Positions 7,713 to 18,800 of a DNA stretch of 55,366 nucleotides are shown piece by piece. A model generated the notes under the pieces. That model was not told the origin of the DNA and did no database searches. It saw nothing but the letters and a program-made list of their open reading frames with translations. The translations under genes and the position numbers were made by a program. The stretch is from contig JAIYDN010000114.1 in the NCBI GenBank assembly GCA_027487485.1, positions 1 through 55,366 on the forward strand, read 5' to 3'. Positions within the stretch are counted from its first letter, which is position 1, and each line of letters opens with the position of its first letter. This DNA comes from Planctomycetaceae bacterium. Its GTDB lineage: Bacteria > Planctomycetota > Planctomycetia > Pirellulales > Pirellulaceae.

Positions 7713-9197
7713 CTAACCTCCTAACAACAACTGCGGAACCACTTTTCCATGGACATCGGTAAGGCGAAAATCACGTCCCTGATAACGGTAGGTTAATCGT
7801 TCGTGATCAAAGCCTAAGCAGTGTAGCAGCGTAGCGTGCAAGTCATGGATATGAACTGGATCGGAAACAATGTTGTAGCCGAATTCATCAGTCTCGCCTA
7901 AAACGGTTCCTGGTTTTGTCCCCCCTCCGGCCATCCACATGCTAAAGCAACGTCCATGATGATCGCGGCCATAGTCATCTTGCAATGAGCCTTGGCTGTA
8001 GACAGTACGTCCGAACTCGCCGCCCCAAACAACCAGCGTGTCTTCCAACAAGCCGCGTTGCTTCAAGTCGGAAACTAGTGCGGCCTGCGGTTGGTCGATA
8101 TCGTCGCACTGTTTTGGGATATTCGATGGTAGATTGCCGTGGTTGTCCCAGCCTCGATGATACAGCTGAATGAATCGCACCCCACGCTCCACCATGCGTC
8201 TTGCCATCAAGCAATTGGCCGCAAAAGTTCCTGGTATCTTCGAGTTCGGGCCGTACAGATCAAATGTTGATTGAGGTTCGTTGCTGAAGTCGGTCAATTC
8301 CGGCACCGATGCTTGCATTCGAAATGCCATTTCGTACTGCTCCATCCTGGTTGCAATTTCCGAGTCGCCGTCTTGAGCCTGCTGAATCTCGTTCAACTTA
8401 GCAAGCCCATCCAGCATGGAACGGCGTAGCTTGCGGTCGATGCCGTTGGGATCATTGAGGAAAAGCACGGGATCCTTTCCACTTCGAAACTTCACCCCTT
8501 GGTGGCTTGAAGGCAGGAATCCGCTCCCCCACAGTCGGTCGAGAAGTCCTTGGTTTGCATCTTTGCCAGTACCATGAGAAATCATAACAACGAACGCAGG
8601 TAGATCCTCGGCCTCACTTCCCAGTCCGTAACTGAGCCAAGAGCCCATGGAGGGGCGACCGGGCTGCTGCGATCCGGTTTGCATGAAGGTGATCGCTGGA
8701 TCATGGTTAATCGCTTCTGTGTGCATGGATTTCACGATGCACAAATCGTCTACTACTTTACCGGTGAACGGTAATAGTTCGCTGAGCCAAGTTCCATTGG
8801 CCCCAACCTGTTTGAAGTTGAACTTCGGCGCAACGACGGGAAAGCTCTTTTGCCCAGAAGTCATGCCCGTCAAACGTTGACCCTGTCGAATGCTATCTGG
8901 AAGTTCGGTCCCATGTAGTTCCTTAAGCCTAGGCTTGTAATCCATCATTTCTAGTTGCGATGGACCACCTGACTGAAACAAGGAAATGACTCGTTTGGCC
9001 TTCGGAGCAAAATGAGGCTTCAGCTCATTCGGTCGCTTGCTGTCTTGGTCGATTCGGTCGGAAACTTCTGTGCCGAATAAAGAGCTTCGAGCGAGATCGC
9101 TTCCTACCAGCGTCGCGAGTGCCGCTGAGCCTGTGATGGATTTGCGCAAGAACTGACGACGAGCCCGTTGAGCGTATTGTTGTTGTGGAGCTTGCAT
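7713..9197 (-). CDS. DUF1501 family secreted protein (sulfatase-like fold)
   Basis: The 494-residue protein begins with a Tat-like signal: RRQFLRKS at 13-20 followed by the hydrophobic [12 protein letters not shown]. This implies export of a folded protein. The body is typical DUF1501: [17 protein letters not shown] near 73-89, [31 protein letters not shown], and the C-terminal [15 protein letters not shown] and [19 protein letters not shown], which supply His/Asp/Glu residues at positions like those of the alkaline-phosphatase/sulfatase metal site. DUF1501 genes are almost always paired with DUF1549/DUF1553 genes in Planctomycetes, as here: the upstream gene stops at 9205, 7 nt before this start, so the two form an operon. 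The biochemical role is not established; a periplasmic hydrolytic or redox role is inferred. Length is normal for the family. Confidence 0.93.
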   Translation of the reverse strand: MQAPQQQYAQRARRQFLRKSITGSAALATLVGSDLARSSLFGTEVSDRIDQDSKRPNELKPHFAPKAKRVISLFQSGGPSQLEMMDYKPRLKELHGTELPDSIRQGQRLTGMTSGQKSFPVVAPKFNFKQVGANGTWLSELLPFTGKVVDDLCIVKSMHTEAINHDPAITFMQTGSQQPGRPSMGSWLSYGLGSEAEDLPAFVVMISHGTGKDANQGLLDRLWGSGFLPSSHQGVKFRSGKDPVLFLNDPNGIDRKLRRSMLDGLAKLNEIQQAQDGDSEIATRMEQYEMAFRMQASVPELTDFSNEPQSTFDLYGPNSKIPGTFAANCLMARRMVERGVRFIQLYHRGWDNHGNLPSNIPKQCDDIDQPQAALVSDLKQRGLLEDTLVVWGGEFGRTVYSQGSLQDDYGRDHHGRCFSMWMAGGGTKPGTVLGETDEFGYNIVSDPVHIHDLHATLLHCLGFDHERLTYRYQGRDFRLTDVHGKVVPQLLLGG

Positions 9198-9204
9198 GAT
9201 CTGT

Positions 9205-12200
9205 TTATCGTTTTGTTATGGTTTCGTCTAGATTGAGCAGGGTACTTGCAACGATCGTCCAAGAAGCGAGTTCGATGGGGTTCAACGTGGGGTCAGAAAC
9301 GTAAGGCCCGGTACTGTTTAGTGAATGTGCGTCGGCAGGGTTCGTAGCAAATCCAGATCGTGCTTCCTCCAGTATCGATCCAAGAATTTGCTTTTCCGTA
9401 GAAGTTGCTTTCCTTGCGACACATCTTTCGTAACCAAGATCGATTCGATCTTCCGTCTTGGGGCCAGCGCCCATGATCATCTTTTGCGCTAATATTCTTG
9501 CTGCTTCAACGTAAGTAGGATCATTCAGCAGGACCAGTGCTTGCAAAGGCGTGTTGGTTCTGGCGCGTCTTGCCAAGCAAACTTCGCGGTTGGGAGCATC
9601 AAAGCTCATCATCGACGGGGGCGGACAGGTTCGTTTCCAAAAGGTATAAAGGCTTCTTCGGTATCGTCCTTCGCCCACATCAGGAACATACTTCCCGCGT
9701 CGCTCGACAGTAACATCTTCCCAGAGCCCGTCTGGTTGATAAGGCTTTACGCTCGGGCCGCCAACTCGGTTTTGAAGTAGACCTCCGATGGCTAGAGCGT
9801 TGTCACGAATGGTTTCGGCAGAAAGTCGGAAACGTGGCCCCCGAGCCAGAAATCGATTCTCGGGATCGCGTTCTTGAAGTTCTGGCGGTATGCGTGACTC
9901 TTGCTGGTACGTTTCCGACGTCACAACCATCCGATGAAACGCCTTCACATCCCAGCCACTTTGCATGAAAGTACGAGCTAGATAATCCAATAGTTCGGGA
10001 TGAGATGGTGTGTCACCAGTTAACCCAAAGTCCTCGACTGATTTCACAATTCCAGATCCAAAGTAGTTTTGCCACCATCGATTGACCGTCACTCGAGCTG
10101 TCAATGGATTCGTGTCTTGCGTTAACCATTTCGCCAACGACAGGCGATCTTTTGGTGTTTCCGAAGTTGGATCCGCTAGAATCGCGGGGATGCTCGACGT
10201 TACTCGATCGCCCGGCTGATCGTACTGACCGCGTTTAAGCACAAAGGTTTCGCGTGCTGGGGACATTTCTTTCAGCACCATGACTGCGGCAGCGGTCTCT
10301 TCGACGGTCTCCTTTTGCCGCTTCCACTCGGCTATTTGCTTCTGCAGTGTCGAGTAGCTTTCATGGATCCGATTCAGGTAAAATTCGCGGATCTGCTTTC
10401 TCTGGACTTCTGTTCTTAGCTCAGCCGGGACTTGAATCCAATCGGGAAAGCTTGTTACCTTTTGTAATGCATAGAGTTGCTGAATACTGGATTCATCTAA
10501 AACGCTATTGAAAATCTGGAGCTCGTCGACAAGTCCTTGAAAAGGCAAAGACTTCTGACGCAAGCCAATTCGAAATGGTATCGATGTGTCAAAGGAGTCT
10601 CGTAAGGAATCTTGAACAATATCAACGGGCTCTAGCTTGGAATCAACGTAGAACTTCAGTCCTGATGCTCGCATCGATCCATCGTACGATGCGACGACAT
10701 GATGCCATTGATCAGGTGCCATTGCCTGTTTGGACGAAATCTTGATCGCGTTGTCCGGCCAATGATGCACGAGATGCATTTCCAATTTTCCGCCAGAGAG
10801 CAGGAGATCGAAGCCTAAAAAATCTTTCGTTTCATCCATCTTGGATAAAATCGCCATGGCACCTTGGTTGTTTGTTTTGACCCAAACACTTAAGGTGAAC
10901 GGTTCGTGCTGACCAAAATTGTCAACCTCAGGCAACTCGTAGTGCGATGTTCCATTCAAAGCGAGTGCCATATTCGACTTTCCTTTCGTCCACTCGACAG
11001 AACGTGAGGTTGAGCTGGCATCGATCGTGGAGCTGTCCTTGGTGGGCAAAACTACCGCCGTTGGGACGTTGGGGTCCGTCGGTTCCAGTGGAAAATGATG
11101 CCGCAGATTGGTTCCAAATTGCTGGGCGAGAACGGTGGGCGAGGTAGACGCTAGGTAGGTTGCAAGACTGGAGTCCGCTTCCGATTCGATCGTCTGAATC
11201 TTGCTTTCCGCATCTGCGATGTTGCTCGTTAAACTTTGGATTTGAGCTGCTTGTTCGGGATTGGGAACTCGAATGAATGGTTCGGCACCAACAAACTTGC
11301 TATAGCCAGCTTGCTTTTCGTCGAGCGAGTTAAAGAAAGAAAAGAACTGATAGTATTCGGCTTGTGAAATGGGATCAAACTTATGATCGTGGCATCGGGC
11401 ACATTGAAGCGACAGTCCCAAGAAGACAGTTGCGACTGTGTGGACGCGGTCTGCAACGTATTCGACTCGATACTCTTCCTGAATGATGCCACCTTCCGTA
11501 TTGTGGCCTTGATTTCGAAGAAAGCCTGTCGCGATCAATTGGTCCTGTCTTGGACTCGGGAGCAAATCGCCTGCCAGTTGCTCTGTCACAAACTGATCGA
11601 AGGGCATATTGCGATCAAAGGCATCAATGACCCAGTCTCGCCACGGCCACATTGTTCGATCTTCATCATTATTATAGCCATTGGTGTCGGCATAACGCGA
11701 CAGGTCTAACCAATCCATTGCCATGCGTTCAGCATAAGCCTTCGAGGCAAGCAATCGATCCACGGCGCTTTCGTACGCGTCGTTCGACGTATCAGAAAGG
11801 TAAGCGTGTAGTTCGTCGACCGTCGGTGGTAATCCCGTCAGATCCAAGGTGACACGACGAAGTAATGTAGCACGATCCGCTTTGGGGGATGGCTTCAGAT
11901 GCTCTTGGATCAATTTGGCTTCGATAAATCGATCGATTGGATTGCTTCCCCATATTGGATTTGAATGTTCGGGAACGACGGGGATGATGGGTGGAGTAAA
12001 GGCCCAGTGATCCTGGTAATTTGCACCCTCTGATATCCACTGTTGTAAAATGGATTTCTGAGTGTCCGAAAGAGGGCGTTTCGCCGATGGTGGAGGCATC
12101 TGGTTCGATGGATCATCAGAGAGGATTCGCTTGACGAGTTCGCTCGCGTTGGAATCGTTTGGTACAAAAGCGAAGCTGTCCAGGGCTTCCTTACGGCGGT

Positions 12201-12402
12201 CCAGTCGTAGATTTCCAGCTCGGGATTCTTCATCCGGTCCATGACAGCTCCAGCAATGACTAGCCAAAATGGGCCGCACTTCCCTAGAGAAGTCAATTGT
12301 TCTTTTTGATTCTTGTGCAACCACGCGCAGGTTCAAGAAATTTGCAATCAAGACAATTGCGAATGCGCAGCGAAAGGCTGACGAGCAAAAAGTGGATTTC
12401 AT
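9205..12402 (-). CDS. Planctomycete cytochrome c-like protein: PSCyt1-DUF1549-LamG-DUF1553
   Basis: The 1065-residue protein has an N-terminal signal peptide (hydrophobic [13 protein letters not shown] at ~13-25, cleavage near VVAQ). Residues ~33-130 are a planctomycete cytochrome c-like (PSCyt1) domain with the heme motif CWSCH at 50-54 and a QMPPPS stretch at 101-106 that can supply the distal Met ligand. Residues ~150-360 are DUF1549 ([27 protein letters not shown]) with a second CxxCH motif, CARCH, at 334-338. Residues ~475-650 are a LamG/concanavalin-like beta sandwich ([41 protein letters not shown]), which usually binds carbohydrate. Residues ~735-1030 are DUF1553 ([43 protein letters not shown]). 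It is first in the operon with the DUF1501 gene. Predicted to be periplasmic or extracellular; the substrate is unknown. Confidence 0.95.
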   Translation of the reverse strand: MKSTFCSSAFRCAFAIVLIANFLNLRVVAQESKRTIDFSREVRPILASHCWSCHGPDEESRAGNLRLDRRKEALDSFAFVPNDSNASELVKRILSDDPSNQMPPPSAKRPLSDTQKSILQQWISEGANYQDHWAFTPPIIPVVPEHSNPIWGSNPIDRFIEAKLIQEHLKPSPKADRATLLRRVTLDLTGLPPTVDELHAYLSDTSNDAYESAVDRLLASKAYAERMAMDWLDLSRYADTNGYNNDEDRTMWPWRDWVIDAFDRNMPFDQFVTEQLAGDLLPSPRQDQLIATGFLRNQGHNTEGGIIQEEYRVEYVADRVHTVATVFLGLSLQCARCHDHKFDPISQAEYYQFFSFFNSLDEKQAGYSKFVGAEPFIRVPNPEQAAQIQSLTSNIADAESKIQTIESEADSSLATYLASTSPTVLAQQFGTNLRHHFPLEPTDPNVPTAVVLPTKDSSTIDASSTSRSVEWTKGKSNMALALNGTSHYELPEVDNFGQHEPFTLSVWVKTNNQGAMAILSKMDETKDFLGFDLLLSGGKLEMHLVHHWPDNAIKISSKQAMAPDQWHHVVASYDGSMRASGLKFYVDSKLEPVDIVQDSLRDSFDTSIPFRIGLRQKSLPFQGLVDELQIFNSVLDESSIQQLYALQKVTSFPDWIQVPAELRTEVQRKQIREFYLNRIHESYSTLQKQIAEWKRQKETVEETAAAVMVLKEMSPARETFVLKRGQYDQPGDRVTSSIPAILADPTSETPKDRLSLAKWLTQDTNPLTARVTVNRWWQNYFGSGIVKSVEDFGLTGDTPSHPELLDYLARTFMQSGWDVKAFHRMVVTSETYQQESRIPPELQERDPENRFLARGPRFRLSAETIRDNALAIGGLLQNRVGGPSVKPYQPDGLWEDVTVERRGKYVPDVGEGRYRRSLYTFWKRTCPPPSMMSFDAPNREVCLARRARTNTPLQALVLLNDPTYVEAARILAQKMIMGAGPKTEDRIDLGYERCVARKATSTEKQILGSILEEARSGFATNPADAHSLNSTGPYVSDPTLNPIELASWTIVASTLLNLDETITKR

Positions 12403-12643
12403 CGTGTTGCTGCGGGATTGGTGGGAGAGGAATGATTCGCTTGCATTTTGGGAACGCGAGCTGAAAGGCGGGGAAAAGCGACAGATGCTTCTGGCTATTC
12501 AGTTTAAACAAAGTTTGCATGGAATGCGACCAACGATTGAATCGATCGTGAATCCGTCGTTCGCGGAACCTTGCCGAGTGAGGTTTAGAAACCGAAGGTT
12601 CAGAAGCTTTTGCTTCGCTATCGTTACGGACGGCTGAGTGGGA

Positions 12644-14332
12644 TTAACCGGGAACGGTAGGCGTCGCTTCGGAGTTTGGACCAATTTGGGGCGAAACTCG
12701 AGGCAGTATGAATTCGAACGCAGTTCCCGAGCCGATCTCCGAACGGACTTCAATCGTTCCGCCGTGTTCTTTAGCGATTTTGAGACTCACGGGCAGCCCT
12801 AGTCCCGTTCCCCGACTCCCCTTGCTTGATTCAAACATGGAAAAGATCCGGGCCAGGTCCTCCGCTGCGATTCCAACCCCGTTGTCCTGCACTCGAATCA
12901 AGACGCATTTGGAATTGGATTCCAGTTGGATGTTAACGTGGGCTTCCGGCTTATCGGCACATGCGTCGATCGCGTTGCACACCAGGTTCAGGATCGCTCG
13001 ATGAATGGCTTCGCTTTCAACGGGTAGCTCGATTGGATTTTCGGGTGCGAGCCAATGAAGAGCAACCGATTTCTCGATGGCTCGACTGTTGGATAATTCC
13101 ACGACCTCGGCAATAACAGATCGAAGATCGGTTAAGACCAAGTTTGGCCTTCGATCTTTGCTCATGGTGAGCATGTCCATTACCAAGGTCTCGATGCGTT
13201 CGTGGTTGCGATGGCAGATGCCCCAACCTTTGGCTGCGACATTCCAATCTTGATTTTGGATTGCTTGGTTCACCAAGTAGCCACCTCCTTTTAAGCCTTG
13301 CACGATATTCTTGATGTGGTGTGAAAGTGTCGCAATCGTCTGTCCCATGACCGCCAAGCGTTCCGCGTGCACAAGGCTCTGGTAGTAATTGGTATCTTCG
13401 ATGGCTAAGGCGGCTTGGTGTCCAATGGCAACCAGCATTTTTAGATGTTCTTCAGTGAAAATACGAGAGTTCTCATTGGCAAATCGACCGGCAGAAACCG
13501 AGGTATCGATGTAAATCACTCCGACGTTTCCATAGCGCCCTTTCATTGGAACGCAGATCGCTTCGCGAATTCCGCTTGATGAAATACTTGCACTGTCATT
13601 CCAGCGGTCGTCCTCGCATGCATCGTTGGTAAGGACCCCTTCTTCTTTCTTGCAAACGTAATCGAGAATGGTACGGCTGATGGTGATCCGGTTGGACGAG
13701 CCGCGAGAGCTGCGGTTGCGCCGCGCTTTGGGACGAAGCTCACCGGATTCTTGGTCCGATAACATGATGCATCCACGGTCGCATTGAACCCACTGAAAAA
13801 TGAGTTCAAGAATTTGATGCAAGAGCTGATCGATGTCGAGCGTTCGGCTTACCGCCAACGAGGTTCGATACATGATCTCCCAATGACTCTTGGCTTGCGC
13901 AGCGTTCTCGGACCTAATGTAGGAGGTCCAATCGTCGGTCTCTTCCAGTAACTGCCGTTCTAAGCCAACTCTACCCACGATTTGCGAGGAATCTGCGTTC
14001 GAAGCGTTGACGATATCCACACCTTCTTCTTTTGCGGTAGGGTGAATCGCTGATTTGAATAGCATCAACTGGCGACCAATTTGAATTCGATCTCCAACGG
14101 CGAGCTGGTGCTCTACAATACGAGTTCCGTTGACAAACGTTCCATTGCTACTGTCCAGATCTCGCAGAGTGTATCGCCCGTCCACGAAATGGAGCTCTGC
14201 ATGTGTGCGCGAGGTTTCGGTGTCATCGAGACAAATTTCGCAATGAACGTCTCGTCCGATTCGTTGCTTCGTCTGTCGGATTAGATAATGCGTACCTACG
14301 TTCGCACCGCGGACAACCAAAAGAGAGGCCAT
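12644..14332 (-). CDS. FHA-GAF sensor histidine kinase
   Basis: The 562-residue protein has no membrane segment and is a predicted soluble sensor. Residues 1-95 are a canonical FHA domain (IGR at 25-27, SRTH at 41-44, SSNGTFVNGTR at 61-71). Residues ~155-315 are a GAF domain (LDIDQLLHQILELIFQWV, CVPMKGRYGNVGVIYIDT). Residues ~323-395 are the dimerisation/phosphoacceptor region: MGQTIATLSHHIKN with His338 as the likely phosphorylated residue. Residues ~436-545 are the HATPase domain with N box NLVCNAIDA, G1 DNGVGI, F box FSMFESSKG and G2 GTGLGLP. All catalytic boxes are intact, with resemblance to NtrB-like kinases. No response regulator is adjacent, so it is an orphan. The FHA domain suggests input from a Ser/Thr kinase pathway. 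The start at 14332 places FHA at the N-terminus. It is 241 bp from the DUF1549 gene and probably transcribed separately. Confidence 0.94.
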   Translation of the reverse strand: MASLLVVRGANVGTHYLIRQTKQRIGRDVHCEICLDDTETSRTHAELHFVDGRYTLRDLDSSNGTFVNGTRIVEHQLAVGDRIQIGRQLMLFKSAIHPTAKEEGVDIVNASNADSSQIVGRVGLERQLLEETDDWTSYIRSENAAQAKSHWEIMYRTSLAVSRTLDIDQLLHQILELIFQWVQCDRGCIMLSDQESGELRPKARRNRSSRGSSNRITISRTILDYVCKKEEGVLTNDACEDDRWNDSASISSSGIREAICVPMKGRYGNVGVIYIDTSVSAGRFANENSRIFTEEHLKMLVAIGHQAALAIEDTNYYQSLVHAERLAVMGQTIATLSHHIKNIVQGLKGGGYLVNQAIQNQDWNVAAKGWGICHRNHERIETLVMDMLTMSKDRRPNLVLTDLRSVIAEVVELSNSRAIEKSVALHWLAPENPIELPVESEAIHRAILNLVCNAIDACADKPEAHVNIQLESNSKCVLIRVQDNGVGIAAEDLARIFSMFESSKGSRGTGLGLPVSLKIAKEHGGTIEVRSEIGSGTAFEFILPRVSPQIGPNSEATPTVPG

Positions 14333-14506
14333 TCAATCGACTCAAGCAAAACGTGGAATGGAGAGGTCCATAAATGAATTCGTAAGGGATTATAGCCACT
14401 ATGCGTAGAACCGCACTACGGTCGGCATGGGACGTTTCAGGAATCGCTAGTTGCTGATCAAAAACTGGTGGATGTCTCAAATACCGAATTTTTGAAAGGC
14501 ATCGCA

Positions 14507-14695
14507 GTAATCGCCACCAACTTCACCCTCCCCAAACACCGTTTGGGGAGGGTCAGCCCGCGCTAGCGAGGCTGGGGAGGGGCGTCCGCATCGATACCGG
14601 TCGAATGGCCGCGCTCAGCCCTCCCCGTCAATCTCACAGTAGGCTCGATTGCCGACCCTCCCAAGTCGCTTCGCTGGGAGGGTAAAGATTGAACG
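14507..14695. repeat. Hairpin-rich extragenic repeat, unit 1
   Basis: This unit is nearly identical to 14735-14923, offset by exactly 228 nt. It opens with a perfect hairpin at 14525-14553 (13-bp arms ACCCTCCCCAAAC / GTTTGGGGAGGGT, 3-nt loop). It closes with a second hairpin at 14655-14683 whose outer arms are ACCCTCCCA / TGGGAGGGT. Between them are GGGGAGGG and CCCTCCCC blocks that can pair with each other. Weaker similarity extends left to about 14486. It looks like a REP- or MITE-like extragenic element; no coding capacity is evident. Confidence 0.85.
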
Positions 14696-14734
14696 CACGA
14701 AATGTAGTGCACAATGAATTTGCGAAACATCTCG

Positions 14735-14923
14735 GTGATCGCCACCAGCGTCACCCTCCCCAAACACCGTTTGGGGAGGGTCAGCCCGCGCCAGCGAGGC
14801 TGGGGAGGGGCGTCCGCATCGTTACCGGTCGAATGGCCGCGCTCAGCCCTCCCCGTGAATCTCATAGTAGGCTCGATTGCCGACCCTCCCAAGTCGCTTC
14901 GCTGGGAGGGTGAAGACGGAACG
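14735..14923. repeat. Hairpin-rich extragenic repeat, unit 2
   Basis: This is the second copy of the 189-bp element, separated from unit 1 by 39 bp. Hairpins lie at 14753-14781 (13-bp arms) and 14883-14911. Only scattered substitutions distinguish the copies, for example CTAGCG versus CCAGCG after the first hairpin, so duplication is recent or sequence is conserved. Differences fall mostly outside the hairpin arms. Confidence 0.85.
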
Positions 14924-15622
14924 TTGTGGCGTGGGAGACAGTGGTATCAAAGACGTTTTCTGAAGCATCGACGCATAGAAAAGTGCCTATCACGAGTAGC
15001 GAGAATACGTTGGGTTATCTTTTTTCGGACTTTCTCGCCCCCAACGAACACATTGGCGGCGTCCTTAGTTGCATTGTCCAGTCTTTCGACGGAATATGGA
15101 GGACCGCAGATTTTATTCTATTGATCGATAGGGTAGCTGCCTTGGCTTGGACGGTTGGACGATGCTGACTTATTGAAACTGATATTGTGTCTAGTAACAA
15201 GTTCGATTACCGGTAACGTTGGATTCGCATCAATCCCTCGGTGAACAGCATTGCGGACATTACCAAGAACGGACCGGTTTAGAATTCTGACCTCAACGCG
15301 ATACGCAGTAGCGTAAGAGTTCGATAATTGCATCTGATTACGATCCCAGCAGCAGGTTCCGGCGATCAGGGAACCGGCAAGAGCGCTGAATCAACCAATA
15401 TCGAAACAGTCGATTGACTTAGGTATTCAAAAATGGTGATGACAGTATGGCATCTTCTAGTGCTTTGGAAGTGAGGTCAATTGACGACTTTTTGCGAGCC
15501 TTAGTTCGTTCGAATAAAAGGAGGCTTCTCCAATTTTGGTGGCTCGAAACATTGGAGGGTATATTCCAGCCTTCCGGCAGAAGTACAGGTTAGTTGGTCG
15601 GCAGTTTTTGATAGTTTCTGAA

Positions 15623-15641
15623 GCCGCTTGCGGCGTTTTTT
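15623..15641 (+). terminator. Weak terminator-like hairpin
   Basis: GCCGC and GCGGC arms with a 2-nt centre are followed by G and six Ts on the plus strand. The stem is short and no plus-strand gene lies upstream, so this may be chance or the end of an unrecognised transcript. Confidence 0.22.
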
Positions 15642-15873
15642 CATCGTTCAGGTTCGGTCTTTATTGAGATTCTTTTTGGAGGGAAAGGAGCGCAGCGATC
15701 CGTAAGGAGGTGTTCCAAAGAGTATAGCCATAAATGGCGGGTCTCTTTAGAGTATCATTCCAATCTTCAAGGTTTGTTTGATCCTTGATGTCGAACGCTG
15801 CCCACTGATTCACCGAGATTCTTGCTCAAGTGAGATTTTTCGAGGACGAATTGCGTTCGTCTGCCGATGCCTC

Positions 15874-18800
15874 TCAACGAGCTTCGTAACTTCTCTCGCT
15901 GAAGCCTCCTAGGGCAGCAACATCCCACTTGCGCCACTGTGGTCCTGTTTCCCCCCTCAGAATACATTCTAAAGATGATTCGTCGTCGGCGAGATGGATG
16001 GCTTGACGTACGCTCAGCTTACGTTTCCTGTCTCGCTTTGGCGGAACCAGGAACCCAATCAGCTCACCATTTGAAACTTCCCAAACCGCGACCCCATCCG
16101 TCTTGTCGACGCTGAATCCTAGTCGTTCCTCCCGGTCGAAGCAAAACCCGATGATTTCGTTCCGATGTAAAGCAAATGTTTTAACTTCACCTGTTTTAAG
16201 GTTGGTCGCGTTGATTTTCCCATTGGAATGCGCGGAATAAACGATTCTTCGGTCCCGACTGTACTGAACTGCAATCGAACCATGCGATGTTTTGCAGAGA
16301 CGCTTCAAGCTATCGTTACCAAAGTCGTATTCATAAACCGTCTCAACATCACCCACAATTGCGATCCTGTTTTCTTGTTCGTGCCAGTCCATTGACAAGC
16401 CGTGTCCTTCAAGCTTCACTGTCCTAAGGATTCTCGGCGATGAAGTGAGCGAAACTAAATATAGGACATAGTTCTCAGCACTAACAACAGCCATAGTTCC
16501 ATCTGGAGAAACTCCGATCACACCCTTTGGTTTTGAGAAAGGAAAGTCGAGGAAGCGAATTCCCATGTCGGAGAGCAATGCTATCTGACCTTTCGAATCT
16601 AGCCATGCAATTTGACTTCCATTTTTATCCGTTTCATAGCTTGCGGTTAAAGATTCGCGACGATGAACTTCGCCAACGACCTTTCCGTGTCGCAGTTCTG
16701 CAGCAGAAACCTGCCCGACGTTAAACATGCTATTTTTCCAACTGGAAAAGGGCTTGCTTAACATGCCGTCTTCTAAAGGGGTTGCACGTAGAATGCGACC
16801 TTTGTTGTCCCCCAATAAAGCGCATGGGGAGTCCTCGGGCCAAATCGTCTTCCAATCGAAATCATGGTACCCCGGATTCGATTCGTTCTCGATATCATCA
16901 GCAAAAGACTTTGACTTGAATCCAAATTCGTCCAAGCTCATTACTGCAAGCTTCCCATTCGCGGTACCGCAACACACTTTGCCGCCTGCGATGCAAAGGG
17001 AAGAAATGGATTCGTCCGAAACAACATAGCTTGCAGCTTGCACCGAAGGCATTTCCCGATTCAATCCGTTGACTGCAGCGTGAGAAGGAAGCGGAAGTGA
17101 GTCGATCGCTCTATTGATCCGGTTGTGCCACCAAGATTCATTGGATAAATCCCAAATGCATACATTGCCACTTCCCGACCCTGCCGCAACAAACTTGCCG
17201 TCATTGCTAACTACTAAACAATCGATTGAAGCCCCTGCCATTACGGACCGTAGTTGCGCCACACATTCCCAACTGACGGTATCCACGACCAATAGACTGT
17301 CAGAGTTGGTGATAGTCATGATCAACAAGGAACGGTCAGGAACTGCCGCCAACCGTCGAAGAAAGGTATCTCCAACAAGCGAGACCTCCGACTGTTCATA
17401 CCATGGCAGATAACGAACCACCCCAAGAGTGTTGCTGTTTTTGATGTAAAAGAATTGCTTTTGTGATTCGAGAACTGATAAACAATCATTTTTCATGCGG
17501 CTTGGAAAACTAGCCCGCTTTCCAGTTTCGCGATCTAGTAGCACCAAGTCTTCGTTCCGTGAGCCCGCAAAAACATAACGTCCAGATTGCGAGGTTACAA
17601 TGCTATCGATCGTTGTGGGAAAAAACAACTTGCAGGACTCGAGTCTGTTTTTGCTCCAATCATACTCACTGACCCGAGACTGAAACATATTCCAATATGT
17701 ACGCCCGCCAAAAAGGACTTTACTGTCCGGCATCACAGCCAATGCATTGAGACCACGCTCTTTCGCCACGTAGTTGTGTTCTGTTTCAAGAGTCGAAGTG
17801 TTGACAACGCCAAAATGACCATCCGCCGTTACGTACGCAAGTCCACCGTTGTTTGGAACCTCTGAAACCTGCTCAATCGTACTGTCTTCAAGCTTTCCTT
17901 CACGATACTCTTCGTCCAGTTGACAGGCCAACAACTTCCATTCCAAACGGGATGCTTTCTCGCCATGAGATTGGCGCATAGCCATAAGCCCACTCTTAAG
18001 GCCCGCGAGATCACCAGCCTCCCAACACCTATAAGCTTCCCTCATTTCGGATCGCCATGCCAGTTCCGAGAAACGCTCTCGATCTAAATCCGACACTCGG
18101 CGCAACTCGTTGGAAGTTGTCGTGAGTTGGTTTGCGACTTCAATTCTTTCCTCCAGCTGACTGTTCATCGATTGGAGTTGATTCTGTTGGTTCGCAATCA
18201 CATCGTTAGATCGTTGTAAAAATACAACAAAACCTGCAAGGCATAGAATTATGATAGCAAGCATGACCGACAGAGTTGGGTTGGCGCTTGCCAGACGCAT
18301 CACTCGTTCTATGAAACTTTGACGACGGGCTGAGACTGGTAATCCATGAAGATAGGAATCAAGGTCGCTTGCAAAGCAGTCTGCGGATTGATACCGCAAG
18401 TGCAAATCTCTCTCGAGCGCTTTGGCGCAAATCCTCTCCAAGTCGCGATCGATACGCGGAGAAAAGCGACGCACGGATGGAACTGGCTCCTGGCTTTTCG
18501 CGATACGCTGACTGAGTGTTGAAGCTCCAGCGAATGGGTTCTTACCGGACAGACATTCATAGAGTAGCATCCCAAGCGCGTATACATCACATCTTCGATA
18601 GTCGATGTTACTCCCACTTTCGAATTGTTCAGGTGCCATATACTGCATCGTGCCCACGATCACTCCGCACTGGCTTTCTTCCATTTGCTCCTCAAGAAAC
18701 TTTGCCAACCCAAAATCAGTGAGATAGGCACTCGATTCTTGGATGCTTTCACGGCATTCGCAATCGATCAGAACATTATCAGGCTTGATATCGCGGTGGG

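Larger units (their letters stand above)
14333..15873. other. 1.54 kb non-coding region
   Basis: This gap lies between the FHA-GAF kinase start and the end of the propeller Ser/Thr kinase. I find no frame with plausible protein features. It contains the duplicated hairpin element at 14507-14923. The part from about 14930 to 15870 shows no recognisable gene, tRNA or rRNA; one weak hairpin with a T-run is listed at 15623-15641. It could hold an unrecognised non-coding RNA or decayed sequence. Confidence 0.5.

Noticed and set aside
15767-15967. Minus-strand frame overlapping the end of the propeller kinase
   Set aside because: Out-of-frame shadow of the kinase C-terminus with no domain.
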